Shown: positions 43,389 through 53,544, counted from the first letter of the stretch. The stretch is DNA of 64,000 nucleotides from Halobaculum gomorrense (GCF_900129775.1 NZ_FQWV01000008.1:1-64000); one strand, 5' to 3'. The notes: generated by a model from the letters alone, not told the origin. A program made the numbers and translations.

Positions 43389-43883
43389 TCACGACGGGGT
43401 TGTCCCGCTCGCGAGCACCGCGGAGTCCTCGCCGTTCGCCGACACCCAGATCACTCGCACGGTCGCCCCCGCATCGACGCCCGTGACGGTCGCGATCGAT
43501 CCGGCCGACACCGCTCCGTCGAACTCGTCGGTTCCACCGGGCGTCAAGAGCTTCACGGTCTCCGGTTGCGGGATCGTGTCGCCGCCGGTGTGCCTCGCCG
43601 TCACGTTGTAGGTGCCGCCGCCGGCGTCACTGTAGTCGAACTGGAAGTTCGCGTTCGGCGAACTCGGCTGTACCTGACCGCCGATCCCGAAGACGAACGA
43701 GCTGACGACCGCGGCCAGAATGACCGTGATCGCGACCATGAGGATGACGCCGATGATCGGCAACACCGCGCGCTCGTCCTCGCGTTCGAGTAGTGCGTGT
43801 AGCTTTATGATCGTGCAGCCCGTCGAAGCACGAGGTATCCCCCCTCGGCGTGGCCGGGCGCTGATTGGGGTCTCTCCGAACAC
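43389..43883 (-). CDS. Type IV pilin-like protein (up to 164 aa)
   Basis: Archaeal pilin N-terminus: EREDERAVLPIIGVILMVAI, with the prepilin-peptidase-type site followed by one long hydrophobic helix that assembles the fibre. The rest is a beta-rich C-terminal domain. Usual pilins have only 6-15 residues before the cleavage site. Here the only standard start in frame is a GTG at 43883, giving about 30 extra residues; the codon at the expected Met position is ATA. The start is therefore unsure. Confidence 0.7.
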   Translation of the reverse strand: MFGETPISARPRRGGIPRASTGCTIIKLHALLEREDERAVLPIIGVILMVAITVILAAVVSSFVFGIGGQVQPSSPNANFQFDYSDAGGGTYNVTARHTGGDTIPQPETVKLLTPGGTDEFDGAVSAGSIATVTGVDAGATVRVIWVSANGEDSAVLASGTTPS

Positions 43884-43973
43884 GACATAAATCCCGCGTA
43901 AGAATCTGTTGAACTAATATGGCGTTCGAGAGACAAGATACCGGGGGCGACGGGAGCTCGTCCCGCTGTCGAC

Positions 43974-46238
43974 CTACTCGTCTTCGCCCTGGGCGTCGAC
44001 GACGGCGACGCCAGCGAGGTTGACGATGTCCTTGACTTCGTCGCCGCGCTGCATCACGTGGACCGGCTGGTCCATCCCGACGAGCATCGGCCCGATCGCC
44101 TCCGCGCCGCCGAGGCGCTGGAGCAGTTTGTAGCCGATGTTCCCGGATTCGAGGTTCGGGAACACGAGCACGTTCGCGGGCCCGTCGAGCGTCGAGAAGT
44201 CGTAGGTGTCCTCGAGGATGTCCTCGACGACGGCGGTGTCGGCCTGCATCTCGCCGTCGACGGGGAAGTCGACCTCGGGGTCGTCGTGGAGCAGCTCGAC
44301 CGCCTCGCGCGGCTTGCGCGTCCCGGGGTTGTCGACGGAGCCGAAGTTGGAGTACGACAGCATCGCCGCGCGCGGCTCGACGTTGAACCGCCGCGCCAGC
44401 GTCGCGGTGTGTTTCGTCACCTCGGCGAGCACCTCGGCATCGGGCGCCTGGTTCACCGTCGTGTCGGCGCAGAACACGACCCGGTTCTTGAACGTCAGCA
44501 TGTACACGCCGGCGACGTACTCGGCGTCGGGAGCGGTCCCGATGACCTGCAACGGTGGCCGCAGCGCGCTCGGATAGTGGTGGGTCAGGCCGGTGAGCAG
44601 CGCGTCCGCGTCGTCCTGCTCGACCATGACGCTACCGAAGTAGTTCGTGTCCCGGCGGACCAGTTCGCCGGCCTCAGATCGGGTCACTCCCTTGCGCTTG
44701 CGGAGGTCGTGGAGTCGATCGGCGTACACGTCGGCCTTGCCGTCCGCGTCGGGGTCGACGACCTCTGGGTCGAACTCCAGCCCGAGGTGCGCGGTGGTCG
44801 ACTCAATCGTGTCGCGGTCGCCGAGCAACACCGGGTCGGCGATCCCCTGTTCAGCCATCTGGTAGGCGGCGCGGATCATCTTCTCGTCGGTTCCCTCCGC
44901 GAGCGCGACGCGCTTCGGCTCCGACCGCGCCTTGTTGAGGACGACGCGCATCATCTCGCGGCTCTTTCCGAGCCGTGCCTCCAGCTGCTCGGCGTACTCG
45001 CCGGTCTCGACCTCGGTGCGGGCGACTCCCGATTCCATGGCGGCCTCTGCCACCGCGGGCGCGACCTCGAAGAGGACGCGCGGGTCCAGCGGCTTCGGGA
45101 TGACGTACTCGGGGCCGAACTTGAGCGGCTGATCGCCGTACGCCTTCACGACCGCGTCGGGCACGTCCTGGCGGGCCAACTCCGCGAGCGCCTCCGCGGC
45201 CGCGCGCTTCATTTCCTCGTTGATGTCGGTCGCGCGCACGTCGAGCGCGCCGCGGAACAGGAAGGGGAACCCGAGGACGTTGTTCACCTGGTTGGGGTAG
45301 TCGGAACGGCCGGTGCCCATGATGACGGTGTCGTCGCGGGCCTCCTTCGCGTCGTCGTAGGTGATCTCGGGGTCCGGGTTCGCCATCGCGAAGATGATCG
45401 GGTCCGAGGCCATCGACCGCACCATCTCCTGGCTGACGATCCCGCCGACCGAGAGGCCGACGAACACGTCCGCTCCCTCCATCGCGTCGGCGAGGTCGCC
45501 GCCCTCGCCCTCGGTGGCGAACTCCGCTTTGTACTCGTTCACGTCGCCGGCGGCCGCGCGCTCCTCGGTGATGATCCCGGAGGAGTCACACATCGTGATG
45601 TTGTTGGGATCCGCCCCGAGTTCGACGTAGAACTTCGCGCTCGCGATGGCGGAGGCGCCCGCGCCGGAGAAGACGATGTCGAGGTCGACGAGGTCCTTGT
45701 CGACGATGTCGGCGGCGTTGATCAGCCCCGCGCCCGAGATGATTGCCGTCCCGTGCTGATCGTCGTGGAACACGGGGATGTCCATCCGCTCGCGGAGGCG
45801 CTCCTCGATCTCGAAGCACTCGGGCGCCTTGATGTCCTCGAGGTTGATCCCGCCGAACGTCGGCTCCATCGCGGCGACCGTCTCGACGATGGCGTCGGCG
45901 TCGTCCTCGTCGAGCTCGATGTCGAACACGTCGATGTCAGCGAAGCGCTTGAACAGGACGCCCTTCCCCTCCATCACGGGCTTGGAGGCCTGGGCGCCGA
46001 TATCGCCGAGGCCGAGCACGGCCGAGCCGTTCGAGACGACCCCAACCATGTTGCCCTTCGCGGTGTACTCGAACGCGCGCTCGGGGTCGGCGTCGATGTC
46101 GCGACATGGTGCGGCCACCCCCGGTGAGTACGCCAGCGAGAGGTCGCGTTGGGTGTTCGTCGGCTTCGTCGTCGATATCTCGATCTTTCCCGGCGGCTCA
46201 GATCGGTGATACTCCCGCGCGTCGTCGTCTAGTCCCAT
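43974..46238 (-). CDS. maeB: NADP-type malic enzyme with C-terminal phosphotransacetylase-like domain (754 aa)
   Basis: Converts malate to pyruvate and CO2 with NAD(P)+, feeding acetyl-CoA and gluconeogenic pathways. The N-terminal malic part (1-420) has [48 protein letters not shown] and [13 protein letters not shown] (the nucleotide loop). The C-terminal part (430-754) resembles phosphate acetyltransferase ([30 protein letters not shown]) and is regarded as regulatory in bacterial MaeB. Intact, normal length. Confidence 0.93.
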   Translation of the reverse strand: MGLDDDAREYHRSEPPGKIEISTTKPTNTQRDLSLAYSPGVAAPCRDIDADPERAFEYTAKGNMVGVVSNGSAVLGLGDIGAQASKPVMEGKGVLFKRFADIDVFDIELDEDDADAIVETVAAMEPTFGGINLEDIKAPECFEIEERLRERMDIPVFHDDQHGTAIISGAGLINAADIVDKDLVDLDIVFSGAGASAIASAKFYVELGADPNNITMCDSSGIITEERAAAGDVNEYKAEFATEGEGGDLADAMEGADVFVGLSVGGIVSQEMVRSMASDPIIFAMANPDPEITYDDAKEARDDTVIMGTGRSDYPNQVNNVLGFPFLFRGALDVRATDINEEMKRAAAEALAELARQDVPDAVVKAYGDQPLKFGPEYVIPKPLDPRVLFEVAPAVAEAAMESGVARTEVETGEYAEQLEARLGKSREMMRVVLNKARSEPKRVALAEGTDEKMIRAAYQMAEQGIADPVLLGDRDTIESTTAHLGLEFDPEVVDPDADGKADVYADRLHDLRKRKGVTRSEAGELVRRDTNYFGSVMVEQDDADALLTGLTHHYPSALRPPLQVIGTAPDAEYVAGVYMLTFKNRVVFCADTTVNQAPDAEVLAEVTKHTATLARRFNVEPRAAMLSYSNFGSVDNPGTRKPREAVELLHDDPEVDFPVDGEMQADTAVVEDILEDTYDFSTLDGPANVLVFPNLESGNIGYKLLQRLGGAEAIGPMLVGMDQPVHVMQRGDEVKDIVNLAGVAVVDAQGEDE

Positions 46239-46323
46239 ACCGTCGCGACCGCAGGATAATGGAAAAATCTACCGAGCCGACACCTGGATCGCCCGATCTC
46301 TGAAACAAGAACTCGCGGGCGAG

Positions 46324-47682
46324 TTACTCTCGCTCGCCTCGGTGTTCCTCCTCCGTATCGCCGGGCGACTCCGTCCCGTCAGTCGGCTCTTCGACTGCCG
46401 TGGACGCCGGCACGAATCCGCCGAATTCGTCGGCCTCAGGCGTGTCGTCGTTCTCGCCGCCGTCTTCCTCGTCACCGCCGTCGTCGTCCTCGTCACCGCC
46501 GTCGTCGCTGAAGGCGGTGTCGTCATCGTCCTCGTCGTCGCCGTCATCTCGGTATCGCCCGACCAGATCCAAACTCTCCGAGAACCGACCGAGCGCGGCA
46601 AGTTCGTACGCCCGCTGGTACGTCACCGTCAGTACCTGTATCGGGAGCAGGACGACGGCGACGAACACCGGGATTCCGACCGCGGCCCCGGCGAAGACAC
46701 CGACGCCGACGCCGACATCTGTCGAGACGGCGCCGCTCGTGACCGCGCCGACCGCGAAGCCGATCCCCGCGGCGACCGCGCCGACGGCGAGGAGCCCGAC
46801 GAGCAGCAAGACGACAGAGACGATCGAGACGCCGATCCCGACGAGCACGTGCATCACGATGTAGACGACCGTCTGGCCGAGCTGCTCGCGCAGACGCGGC
46901 CACACCCGCCGCCAGCCGTCGATGACGCCGCCGCCGTCGGCCACCATTGCCGGAACGACGAACTCGACGGTGAAGCGGTCGAGAAACGCGAACGCGAGGA
47001 CGTACGCGAGCGCCACCAGCGCCAGCGCGACGACCACGGGGACGTTGTCGAACAGCGGGGCGACCCGGGTGTCAGTCAGAACTACCGCGGCGACCACCGC
47101 CGCCGGCGGGACGACGAACGCCGCGAACAGCCCGATGCGGAACCCGATCAGCCGGATCCCGTTTGTCAGGTGAGTGCGGGCGTCGCGGAGGACCCTGAGG
47201 TCGTCGCTCGCGATGGCGTCGACGAGGACGAACTCGAAGATCGGGGGGAGCAGCACCGCGATCAGGACGACCGCGAGGACCACGACGAGGAAGGCGATTC
47301 CGAGCGTGCCGACGGCGCCGACCTCGGGGATCCGCCCCGCCTGGAGCACGGATCCGGTGCGGAGGGCCTGTCCGGCTCGGAGGAGGCCGTCAGCTCCTCG
47401 GAGCGGACCGCTCGTGGCGACCGCGCCGACCAGGACCGCCGGGACCGAGAGCACCAGCGCGGCCCACGCGCCCGCGTTCCCGGAGGTTCCGGTGTATCCG
47501 GTGCCGGCGAGGCGCGCCCCGAGGTTCCCGGCGTTGCTGGCGATCTGGCCCGCCCCGCCACCGCCGCCGGTGAAGAGGCTCACGACCGCCATCCTGATCC
47601 ACCGACCGACGCTGAAGGGAAAGAGGAACTCGCGGGTCACGTCGATCGCGTCGTCGACCGCGTCGACGCCGTGCCAACTCAT
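46324..47682 (-). CDS. Polytopic membrane protein of unknown function (452 aa)
   Basis: About six or more membrane helices: a glycine-rich start (TGGGGGAGQIASNAG), VVVLAVVLIAVLLPPIF, FVVPPAAVVAAVVL, VVVALALVALAYVLAFAF, and a long Val/Gly-rich segment near 290-350. The C-terminal 80 residues are an acidic Asp/Glu/Gly tail in the cytoplasm. It resembles DUF-type haloarchaeal proteins without known function. It follows the M24-like gene on the same strand, 62 bp apart. Confidence 0.75.
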   Translation of the reverse strand: MSWHGVDAVDDAIDVTREFLFPFSVGRWIRMAVVSLFTGGGGGAGQIASNAGNLGARLAGTGYTGTSGNAGAWAALVLSVPAVLVGAVATSGPLRGADGLLRAGQALRTGSVLQAGRIPEVGAVGTLGIAFLVVVLAVVLIAVLLPPIFEFVLVDAIASDDLRVLRDARTHLTNGIRLIGFRIGLFAAFVVPPAAVVAAVVLTDTRVAPLFDNVPVVVALALVALAYVLAFAFLDRFTVEFVVPAMVADGGGVIDGWRRVWPRLREQLGQTVVYIVMHVLVGIGVSIVSVVLLLVGLLAVGAVAAGIGFAVGAVTSGAVSTDVGVGVGVFAGAAVGIPVFVAVVLLPIQVLTVTYQRAYELAALGRFSESLDLVGRYRDDGDDEDDDDTAFSDDGGDEDDDGGDEEDGGENDDTPEADEFGGFVPASTAVEEPTDGTESPGDTEEEHRGERE

Positions 47683-47744
47683 GGCGGCACCTCATAGTCA
47701 CACAACATGAAGGTTGTTCCTCGGACTCCTGACGAGTCCAGCCG

Positions 47745-48842
47745 TCAGTTCTCAAGGATCGCAGGACGCTGGAGCGCGAGCCCGTCGGCTTCGACGGTCT
47801 CGGTCGGCCACCGTCCGGAGTCGGTGAGCACCTCGACGGCGTCGTCGGTGACGTAGGCGGTGTCCTCGCTTTTCGCTCCCCGAACCGTCGGATTCCACGC
47901 GTAGGCGGCCTCGCTCGCGACGGGCGCGTCGCTGTCGGGGGCGGCGAACCACTCGCGGCCGGCGTAGCCGGTCGCCCCGCCCTGGTGGTGCTCGCGCCAC
48001 TCTCCGTCATACCCTTCTTCTGCGTACGCCTCCCGGATCGCCGCGAACACGTCGCCTGCGGTGCCGTCGTCGCGGCCGGCGGCCTCGCGGGTCGCCGCCA
48101 GCGCGCGGGTCTCGACGCGCTGTGCCGCGCGGTGGCGCTCCGCCAGCCACTCCGGCGGGTCGAACGCGACCGTCCGGGTGCAGGAGGCGTGCAGGCCGCC
48201 CCGCCGAGCGGTGACTATCACGAGCGCGTACTCGCCCAGCGCGGCGTCGGTCGGCGTCGGGTGGCGGTACTCGGGGGCGCGCTCGCCCCCGCCGACGAGC
48301 ACGACCGGCGCGTCGATGTTCCGGCCGGCCAGCGAGATCCGTAACCCTGCGGCGACCTCGTGTTCGGTGTCCTCCGGCTGGAGTTCGCGACACACCGTCT
48401 CGACCGCGAGCGCGACCTCCCGGCCGAGGTCGCGGTACGCGGCGAGGTCGTCCTCGCCGAGGCGCAGGCGCAGGCGCGTCGGGTCGACCGACTCCAGTCT
48501 GGGGACGTCGAAGTCTGCCGCCGCGGGCGTCGGCGAGCGCGCGGCGACCGACTGCCCGAGTGAGGACTCGTACCAGTCGTCGGCGGCGACGGACATCGAC
48601 AACTCCGCGGGCAGCTCCTCGGCGGTCAGCCGCTCGGCCTCGATGTTGTTCGTGACGACCGTCCACTCGCCGTCGCCGAGGTAGCCCGCCGCGGCGTCAC
48701 CCATGTCGGCGCTCGCATCGACCCAGTTGTCGCCGCCGGTGAGCCACGCGAACGCGTTGGGACGCGCGAACCACACCGCCTCGTACCCCTCCTCAGCGAG
48801 GAAACGCTCCAGCCGCTCCTCGCGCTCGTCGATGTCGACCAT
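47745..48842 (-). CDS. M24-family (creatinase/Xaa-Pro peptidase-like) protein lacking most metal ligands (365 aa)
   Basis: Creatinase-type N-terminal domain (FARPNAFAWLTGGDN) and pita-bread C-terminal domain. In active M24 peptidases the metal ligands are two Asp in the VxDxG...HxDxTRT region, a His, and two Glu. Here that region reads YALVIVTARRGG then LHASCTRTV, so both Asp are gone. HHQGGATGY keeps the His region, and KSEDTAYVTDD keeps a Glu. Either a non-metallopeptidase member (creatinases work without metal) or a binding protein. Intact frame. Confidence 0.75.
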   Translation of the reverse strand: MVDIDEREERLERFLAEEGYEAVWFARPNAFAWLTGGDNWVDASADMGDAAAGYLGDGEWTVVTNNIEAERLTAEELPAELSMSVAADDWYESSLGQSVAARSPTPAAADFDVPRLESVDPTRLRLRLGEDDLAAYRDLGREVALAVETVCRELQPEDTEHEVAAGLRISLAGRNIDAPVVLVGGGERAPEYRHPTPTDAALGEYALVIVTARRGGLHASCTRTVAFDPPEWLAERHRAAQRVETRALAATREAAGRDDGTAGDVFAAIREAYAEEGYDGEWREHHQGGATGYAGREWFAAPDSDAPVASEAAYAWNPTVRGAKSEDTAYVTDDAVEVLTDSGRWPTETVEADGLALQRPAILEN

Positions 48843-48957
48843 ACTCGCGGGTCCGACCGCCCGGGCTTCAATCCCGCGGCATCGTCGCCGGCAACCGGCG
48901 TCGCCGGGCGCTGGCGGACCGAACCCCTAAAGAGGCGATACCCGAAACCCCGACGTA

Positions 48958-49917
48958 ATGATGACGACGCTCGGGAGCGCGAGTGCGCCCCCCGGGGAGT
49001 TCGACGCGGGACGGCTCGCGGTCGGCGAGACCCGCGACGGCTCGACCGTTGGGCTGCCCGTGGCGGTGCTCAACGGCGCCGATGACGGAAAGACGCTCTA
49101 CGTGCAGGCCGTCAGCGACGGCGACGAGCTCAACGGGCTCGGCGTGATCAACCGGCTCGTCCCGCAGCTCGATCCCGCGGAGATCGCCGGCGAGATCCTC
49201 CTCGTCGGGATCGTCAACTACCACGGCTTCCAGGTCGCCGAGCACCGCAACCCCATCGACGACACGAAGATGAACCGGGCGTACCCCGGCGACGCCAACG
49301 GCACCTCCTCCGAACGCATCGCCGCCGCGACGTTCGAGGCGGCCAAGCGCGCCGACCTGGTCGTCGACCTCCACCAGGGACGCACCTCCCGGATGATCAA
49401 CGAGGCGCGCGTGCGCTGCGGTCCGCGTCACCGGCTCCACCGCGAGTGCCTGGAACTCGCGAAGGTGTTCGGCACCGGCTACGTCCTCGACCAGAAGGGC
49501 CCGGACGGGCAACTCGCGCGGGCGGCGCCCGACAACGGGATCCCGACGATCGACCCCGAACTGGGCGGCGCGGTCGGCTGGGACGAGGAGTCGGTCGAGG
49601 TCGGCTTGGAGGGGATGCTCCGTGTGCTCCGCTACTACGGCTTCCTCGACGGCGACGTGGAGCGCGAGATGCAGACGCGCGCGTCCGGCTTCGACCAGTA
49701 CGGCTCGCCCGCCGGCGGGCTCGTCAGCTTCGAGAAGGGTCTCGGCGAGCGCGTCGACCGGGGCGACGCGCTGTTCGAGGTGACCGACACGTTCGGATCG
49801 CTCAAGGGACGCGTCACCGCCGACAACGACGGCATCTTCTGGCGCTCGCGGCGGCTCCCGCAGGTCGCGACCGGCGAGTACGTCTGCTCGGTCGGGACAG
49901 ACGTAGACCAGTTCTAA
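48958..49917 (+). CDS. AstE/AspA-family deacylase-like protein (319 aa)
   Basis: Same family as 26445-27473. Conserved blocks are VQAVSDGDELNGLGVI (where HGDE of the usual zinc motif reads S-D-G-D-E, so the first His ligand is replaced by Ser-Asp), DTKMNRAYPGDANG, LVVDLHQGRTS (third ligand) and TIDPELGGAVGWDE (catalytic Glu region). The last part is the barrel domain with a lipoyl-like turn. The altered first ligand makes catalysis less certain. Divergent from the M24-like gene. It is the core-genome relative of the accessory copy. Confidence 0.8.
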   Translation: MMTTLGSASAPPGEFDAGRLAVGETRDGSTVGLPVAVLNGADDGKTLYVQAVSDGDELNGLGVINRLVPQLDPAEIAGEILLVGIVNYHGFQVAEHRNPIDDTKMNRAYPGDANGTSSERIAAATFEAAKRADLVVDLHQGRTSRMINEARVRCGPRHRLHRECLELAKVFGTGYVLDQKGPDGQLARAAPDNGIPTIDPELGGAVGWDEESVEVGLEGMLRVLRYYGFLDGDVEREMQTRASGFDQYGSPAGGLVSFEKGLGERVDRGDALFEVTDTFGSLKGRVTADNDGIFWRSRRLPQVATGEYVCSVGTDVDQF

Positions 49918-49926
49918 TTTCGACGC

Positions 49927-49973
49927 GGTTCGCGCGGTCTCAGCATCGGTTCGCGCGGTCTCAGCATCGGTTC
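49927..49973. repeat. Two 21-bp direct repeats
   Basis: Two identical tandem 21-bp units (ggttcgcgcggtctcagcatc, the last base aside) and the first 5 bases of a third, starting 10 bp after the stop at 49917. Non-coding. Probably slippage. Confidence 0.7.
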
Positions 49974-50161
49974 ATTCGCTCGGGCTCGACAGTCGCTACC
50001 GACCGGTTCCCGGCCCGGAACCAGCTCGAACGGACGATGCACGTATCGTGGAGAAGCTCGATGCCCACCTGTGACGGAATGAGACGCATACTCTGGTAGC
50101 CTGAAGACACCTTCATGACCGGACTCGAGTAAGCACGTCCTATGCCGGGTGAGACCGCTCG

Positions 50162-50395
50162 ATGTCACTGAAGCAACGTATCGGCGCGAACGGGGACGCG
50201 CTCGATCAGGTCGCGGGGATCACGGGGATCGGCTGGACGGCGTCCGTCCTTGGGTATCTGAGCGCCGTGATCGGGTACGGTAACTCGCTTGTCACCAATC
50301 CGCAGGCGCTGTTGTACCTCGGCGGTGCGTTCTTTATGACGACGCTCGGTCTCGACCGACTCAGGTCGAGGCACTCCGAAGATCCCAGCGAGTAG
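50162..50395 (+). CDS. Small membrane protein (77 aa)
   Basis: Two hydrophobic stretches (GIGWTASVLGYLSAVIGYG and ALLYLGGAFFMTTLGL) between charged ends. No family recognised. Position between two conserved genes on the same strand and intact GC-rich codons support a real gene. Confidence 0.6.
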   Translation: MSLKQRIGANGDALDQVAGITGIGWTASVLGYLSAVIGYGNSLVTNPQALLYLGGAFFMTTLGLDRLRSRHSEDPSE

Positions 50396-50471
50396 TCGAG
50401 CGACGGACACGTTCTCGCCGCCGGTACTTCGAACCGTCACCTACTGGTCGCTCGACCCCCGGCGATCACGC

Positions 50472-51608
50472 ATGACCGCTCCGTCGCTCCGCTGTCCCGA
50501 CTGCGGCGCCGTCTACGCCGACCGCTGGCGCTGCGAGTGCGGCCAGCCTCTCGACTACGCCGACCGGCCGCTCCCGGACGGTCCCACGCCCGACCCCGCC
50601 GCGTTCGACGCGCGCGACGGGCTGTGGTCGTTCGCCGAGTTCATTCCCGAGTCCCCGCTCGTCACGCTTGGGGAAGAGATGACGCCGCTCGTCGACGCCG
50701 ACGGGTGGGACGCACAGTTCAAGTTGGAGTACGTGTTCCCCACCGGCTCGTTCAAGGACCGCGGCGCCACGACGACCGTCTCCCGGGCGGCGGCACTCGG
50801 CGTCGACACGCTCGTTGAGGACTCCTCGGGCAACGCCGGCGTCGCGATCGCGACCTACGCCGCCCGTGCGGGCATCGACGCGGAGATCTACGTGCCCGCG
50901 TCGGTGAAGGACGCGAAGCTGACGGCGATCCGCCGCGCCGGCGCGACGCCCGTCGAGACCGAGGGACCGCGCCAGGCGACCACCGAGGCCTGCATCGATG
51001 CGGTCGAGCGGGCGGCGCGAAGCGCCGCCGACGGGGCCAGCGGCGACGAGCCGCGAGTCACCCGCGCCGGCTGGTACGCGAGCCACGCGTGGAACCCCGC
51101 CTTCTTCGCTGGGACGGCGACGGTCGCCTACGAGACCGCCCTCCAGCGCGACTGGGAGGCGCCCGACGCCGTGGTGCTCCCGCTGGGCCACGGCACGCTC
51201 TTCCTGGGCGCCTACCGCGGCTTCAGCGCGCTCCGCGGGGCCGGCTGGATCGACGAGCTTCCGCGCCTGCTCGGCGCGCAGGCGGCGGGCTACGCGCCCA
51301 TCGTCGAGGCGCTCCACGGCGCCGAGGCGGCCGCCGGCGACAACGACGCAGCGGACGGGATCCAGATCCCCGAGCCGGTGCGCCGCGATGAGATCCTCCA
51401 GGCGGTCGACGACAGCGACGGCGACGCGATCGCGCTCGGGAGCGACGCCGTCGAGGCCGAACTGGCCGACCTCCACGCGGCCGGCTTCTACACCGAACCC
51501 ACCTGCGCAGTCGCGCCCGCGGCACTTCGCGCGTACCGGGAGCGAGGGGTCCTCGACGGCGACGAGGATGTCGTCGTGCCGCTCACGGGGAGCGGGCTGA
51601 AGACGTGA
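50472..51608 (+). CDS. thrC: PLP-dependent enzyme, threonine synthase-like (378 aa)
   Basis: Fold-type II PLP enzyme. A short N-terminal Cys knuckle (CPDCGAVY...CECG) is followed by the lysine that binds PLP (FPTGSFKDRGA, K95), the phosphate-loop equivalent DSSGNAGVA and a late ALRAYRERG. It fits the threonine synthase family (O-phosphohomoserine to threonine). Haloarchaea often carry several homologues, so the substrate is not certain. Confidence 0.8.
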   Translation: MTAPSLRCPDCGAVYADRWRCECGQPLDYADRPLPDGPTPDPAAFDARDGLWSFAEFIPESPLVTLGEEMTPLVDADGWDAQFKLEYVFPTGSFKDRGATTTVSRAAALGVDTLVEDSSGNAGVAIATYAARAGIDAEIYVPASVKDAKLTAIRRAGATPVETEGPRQATTEACIDAVERAARSAADGASGDEPRVTRAGWYASHAWNPAFFAGTATVAYETALQRDWEAPDAVVLPLGHGTLFLGAYRGFSALRGAGWIDELPRLLGAQAAGYAPIVEALHGAEAAAGDNDAADGIQIPEPVRRDEILQAVDDSDGDAIALGSDAVEAELADLHAAGFYTEPTCAVAPAALRAYRERGVLDGDEDVVVPLTGSGLKT

Positions 51609-51648
51609 CCCCGGACTCGTCGGTGCGGCCCGACGGGGTGGTCCTGCC

Positions 51649-52161
51649 GTGATCACCGTTGCCGGCGACCACTGCCCGCTGTGCGGCACCGAACTCGACC
51701 GCGTTCGCGTGGACGGGCGCGACCGACGACACTGCCCCGCGTGCGACCGCGTGGTCTGGCGCAACAGCAAGCCCGTCGCGAGCGTCGTCGTCCGCGACGG
51801 GGACGAGGTGCTGTTGGGCAAACGCGACGTGGACCCCCACCGCGGGCTGTGGGGCGTCCCCGGCGGCAACCTCGAACACGACGAACACCCGGCCGCGGGC
51901 GCCCTCCGCGAGCTTCGCGAGGAGACCGGCGTCCGCGCCGACCCCGACGACCTGGAGCTGGTCTCGGTGGACCACATCGCGAAGAAGCGACAGTCGGTGG
52001 TCGGCGTCCGCTACGTCGTCGACCGGGGCGCCACCGCGGGCGGGCCGACCGCCCGCGACGAGACCAGCGCCGCGCGCTTCGACACGCTCGACGCGTTCCG
52101 CGCGGACGGCGGGATCAGCCCGTGGGAGCGCGACCTGCTCGCGGCCGTCTTCGACCGGTAG
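51649..52161 (+). CDS. NUDIX hydrolase with zinc ribbon (170 aa)
   Basis: Hydrolyses a nucleoside-diphosphate-linked compound. The N-terminal zinc ribbon has CPLC and CPAC (9-12, 29-32). The Nudix box spans about 73-95: GGNLEHDEHPAA followed by RELREETGV, with all Glu/Arg ligands present. The layout resembles NADH-pyrophosphatase-like or ADP-sugar members. Start is GTG at 51649. It follows the PLP enzyme on the same strand by 40 bp. Confidence 0.85.
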   Translation: MITVAGDHCPLCGTELDRVRVDGRDRRHCPACDRVVWRNSKPVASVVVRDGDEVLLGKRDVDPHRGLWGVPGGNLEHDEHPAAGALRELREETGVRADPDDLELVSVDHIAKKRQSVVGVRYVVDRGATAGGPTARDETSAARFDTLDAFRADGGISPWERDLLAAVFDR

Positions 52162-52197
52162 CTCCCGGCGCTGGCGTGGGGAACCGACCGAGCGGCG

Positions 52198-53544
52198 TCA
52201 CCGCTCGGGATGCGTCGGCGCGTCGAAGCCGCCGCGCACGAGCGGCTTGCTGATGTGCCGGCGCGCGCACGGCGGCACCTCGTACCAGCCGGGGTCGAGA
52301 TCGCGGTCCAGCGGCGCCTCGACCCGCTCCGGCTCGCTCGTCCCGCAGTCGCGACAGCGGTACCCCTGCCCGGCGCCCGCCGACTCCATCGACCGTTCGC
52401 AGTCGGGGCACGCGGGTACCACCCGCTCCGTCTCGACGAGCTCGCGGACGGCGAACTTCTCCAGCTTCAGCGTGCCGTCGGCGACCTCGCCGCAGACGGT
52501 GAGGCGGTCGTCGACGCGGAGGGCGCGCACCCGGTCGCGGAAGCGCTTCGTCGGCTCGAAGGCGACGCAGTCGACGACGGGACTCGCCCGCTCCGTGGCG
52601 TCGTTCGGGTCGGCCACCCCGAAGAACACGTGGCCGCCGCGGCGCGTCTCCGGGGCCGCGGTCACCGTCGCGTCGACGCGGTACGCGCGGCCGTCTTGAA
52701 GGTCGCCGAGGTCGCCCTCGCGGAGGTGCGCGTCGGTCCCCTGGTTCGTGACGAACAGCGCCGCGCGCTCGGCCGGCTCGCTCTCGATCCCCGCGGCGAC
52801 CGCGCGAACGGCCTCGCGGTCGTCGCCGCGGACCCCGTGGAGGATCGGGCCGGGCGCGCTCGGGACGCACACCGCCTCGCCCTCGCCCCGGTCGACGGTG
52901 TCCCACGCCTGCGGGTACGCCTCGGCGGCCGCCTCGAAGACGCTCGCCTCGGCGACCTCGCGGGGCGTGCCGCACCGGTCGAACTCGCGGTACGTGATGC
53001 GCTCGAAGGTCCAGTCGTCGAACGCGCGCCAGGCGCCGACGGCCGCGAGCGCGCCGATCCGCCCGCGACCGGCGACGGCCCCGTCCTCGCCGCCGCTGGA
53101 GGTCGCGCTGAGGGGGTCGCCCTCGCTGCCTCCCCACCCGCGATGGTCGAACCCGGCTTCGTCGGCGAGCGCGACCGCGTCGCCGAGGTCGTGGAACTCG
53201 CGGACGGCCTCGCGTGCGAACGCGGCGACCCCGTCCGGCACCTCCTCCGGGGCGCAGTCGGCGACGACGAGTCCGGGGGAGGTCCGGGGGTCGTCGCCGG
53301 CGGCGTACGCCTCGACCAGGTCGCTGGCGACGGCGAGCGCCTCCTCGGGGTCGGCGTTCGTGTGGAGCGCGAGCGCGGCGTTCCCGCGGGTCTTGTGCTC
53401 GACGGCGGGGTTGAGCCGGACGAGCAGGCGACGGCGGACGGCCGCGCCGGTCGCTTCGAGGGCCTCGGCGGCCAACGCGGCGAGGTAGGTGCTGCACATC
53501 CCCGCGGTTCGCGAGTCGGTGTCGTCGATGCCGAGGACCGTCAC
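52198..53544 (-). CDS. tiaS: tRNA(Ile2) 2-agmatinylcytidine synthetase (448 aa)
   Basis: Modifies C34 of the tRNA-Ile that reads AUA, attaching agmatine; an archaea-only enzyme. N-terminal VLGIDDTDSRTAGMCSTYL is the hallmark of the TiaS family kinase-like domain, followed by RLNPAVEHKTRGNAALAL. The middle contains GRGRIGALAAVGAWRAF. The C-terminal part has an OB-like domain (GGHVFFGVADPN) and a zinc ribbon (CPDCERSMESAG...CRDCG). Normal length and intact. Confidence 0.92.
   Translation of the reverse strand: MTVLGIDDTDSRTAGMCSTYLAALAAEALEATGAAVRRRLLVRLNPAVEHKTRGNAALALHTNADPEEALAVASDLVEAYAAGDDPRTSPGLVVADCAPEEVPDGVAAFAREAVREFHDLGDAVALADEAGFDHRGWGGSEGDPLSATSSGGEDGAVAGRGRIGALAAVGAWRAFDDWTFERITYREFDRCGTPREVAEASVFEAAAEAYPQAWDTVDRGEGEAVCVPSAPGPILHGVRGDDREAVRAVAAGIESEPAERAALFVTNQGTDAHLREGDLGDLQDGRAYRVDATVTAAPETRRGGHVFFGVADPNDATERASPVVDCVAFEPTKRFRDRVRALRVDDRLTVCGEVADGTLKLEKFAVRELVETERVVPACPDCERSMESAGAGQGYRCRDCGTSEPERVEAPLDRDLDPGWYEVPPCARRHISKPLVRGGFDAPTHPER

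Noticed and set aside
44058-46127. A 689-codon plus-strand frame across the malic enzyme
   Set aside because: Shadow frame; the malic enzyme motifs are on the other strand.
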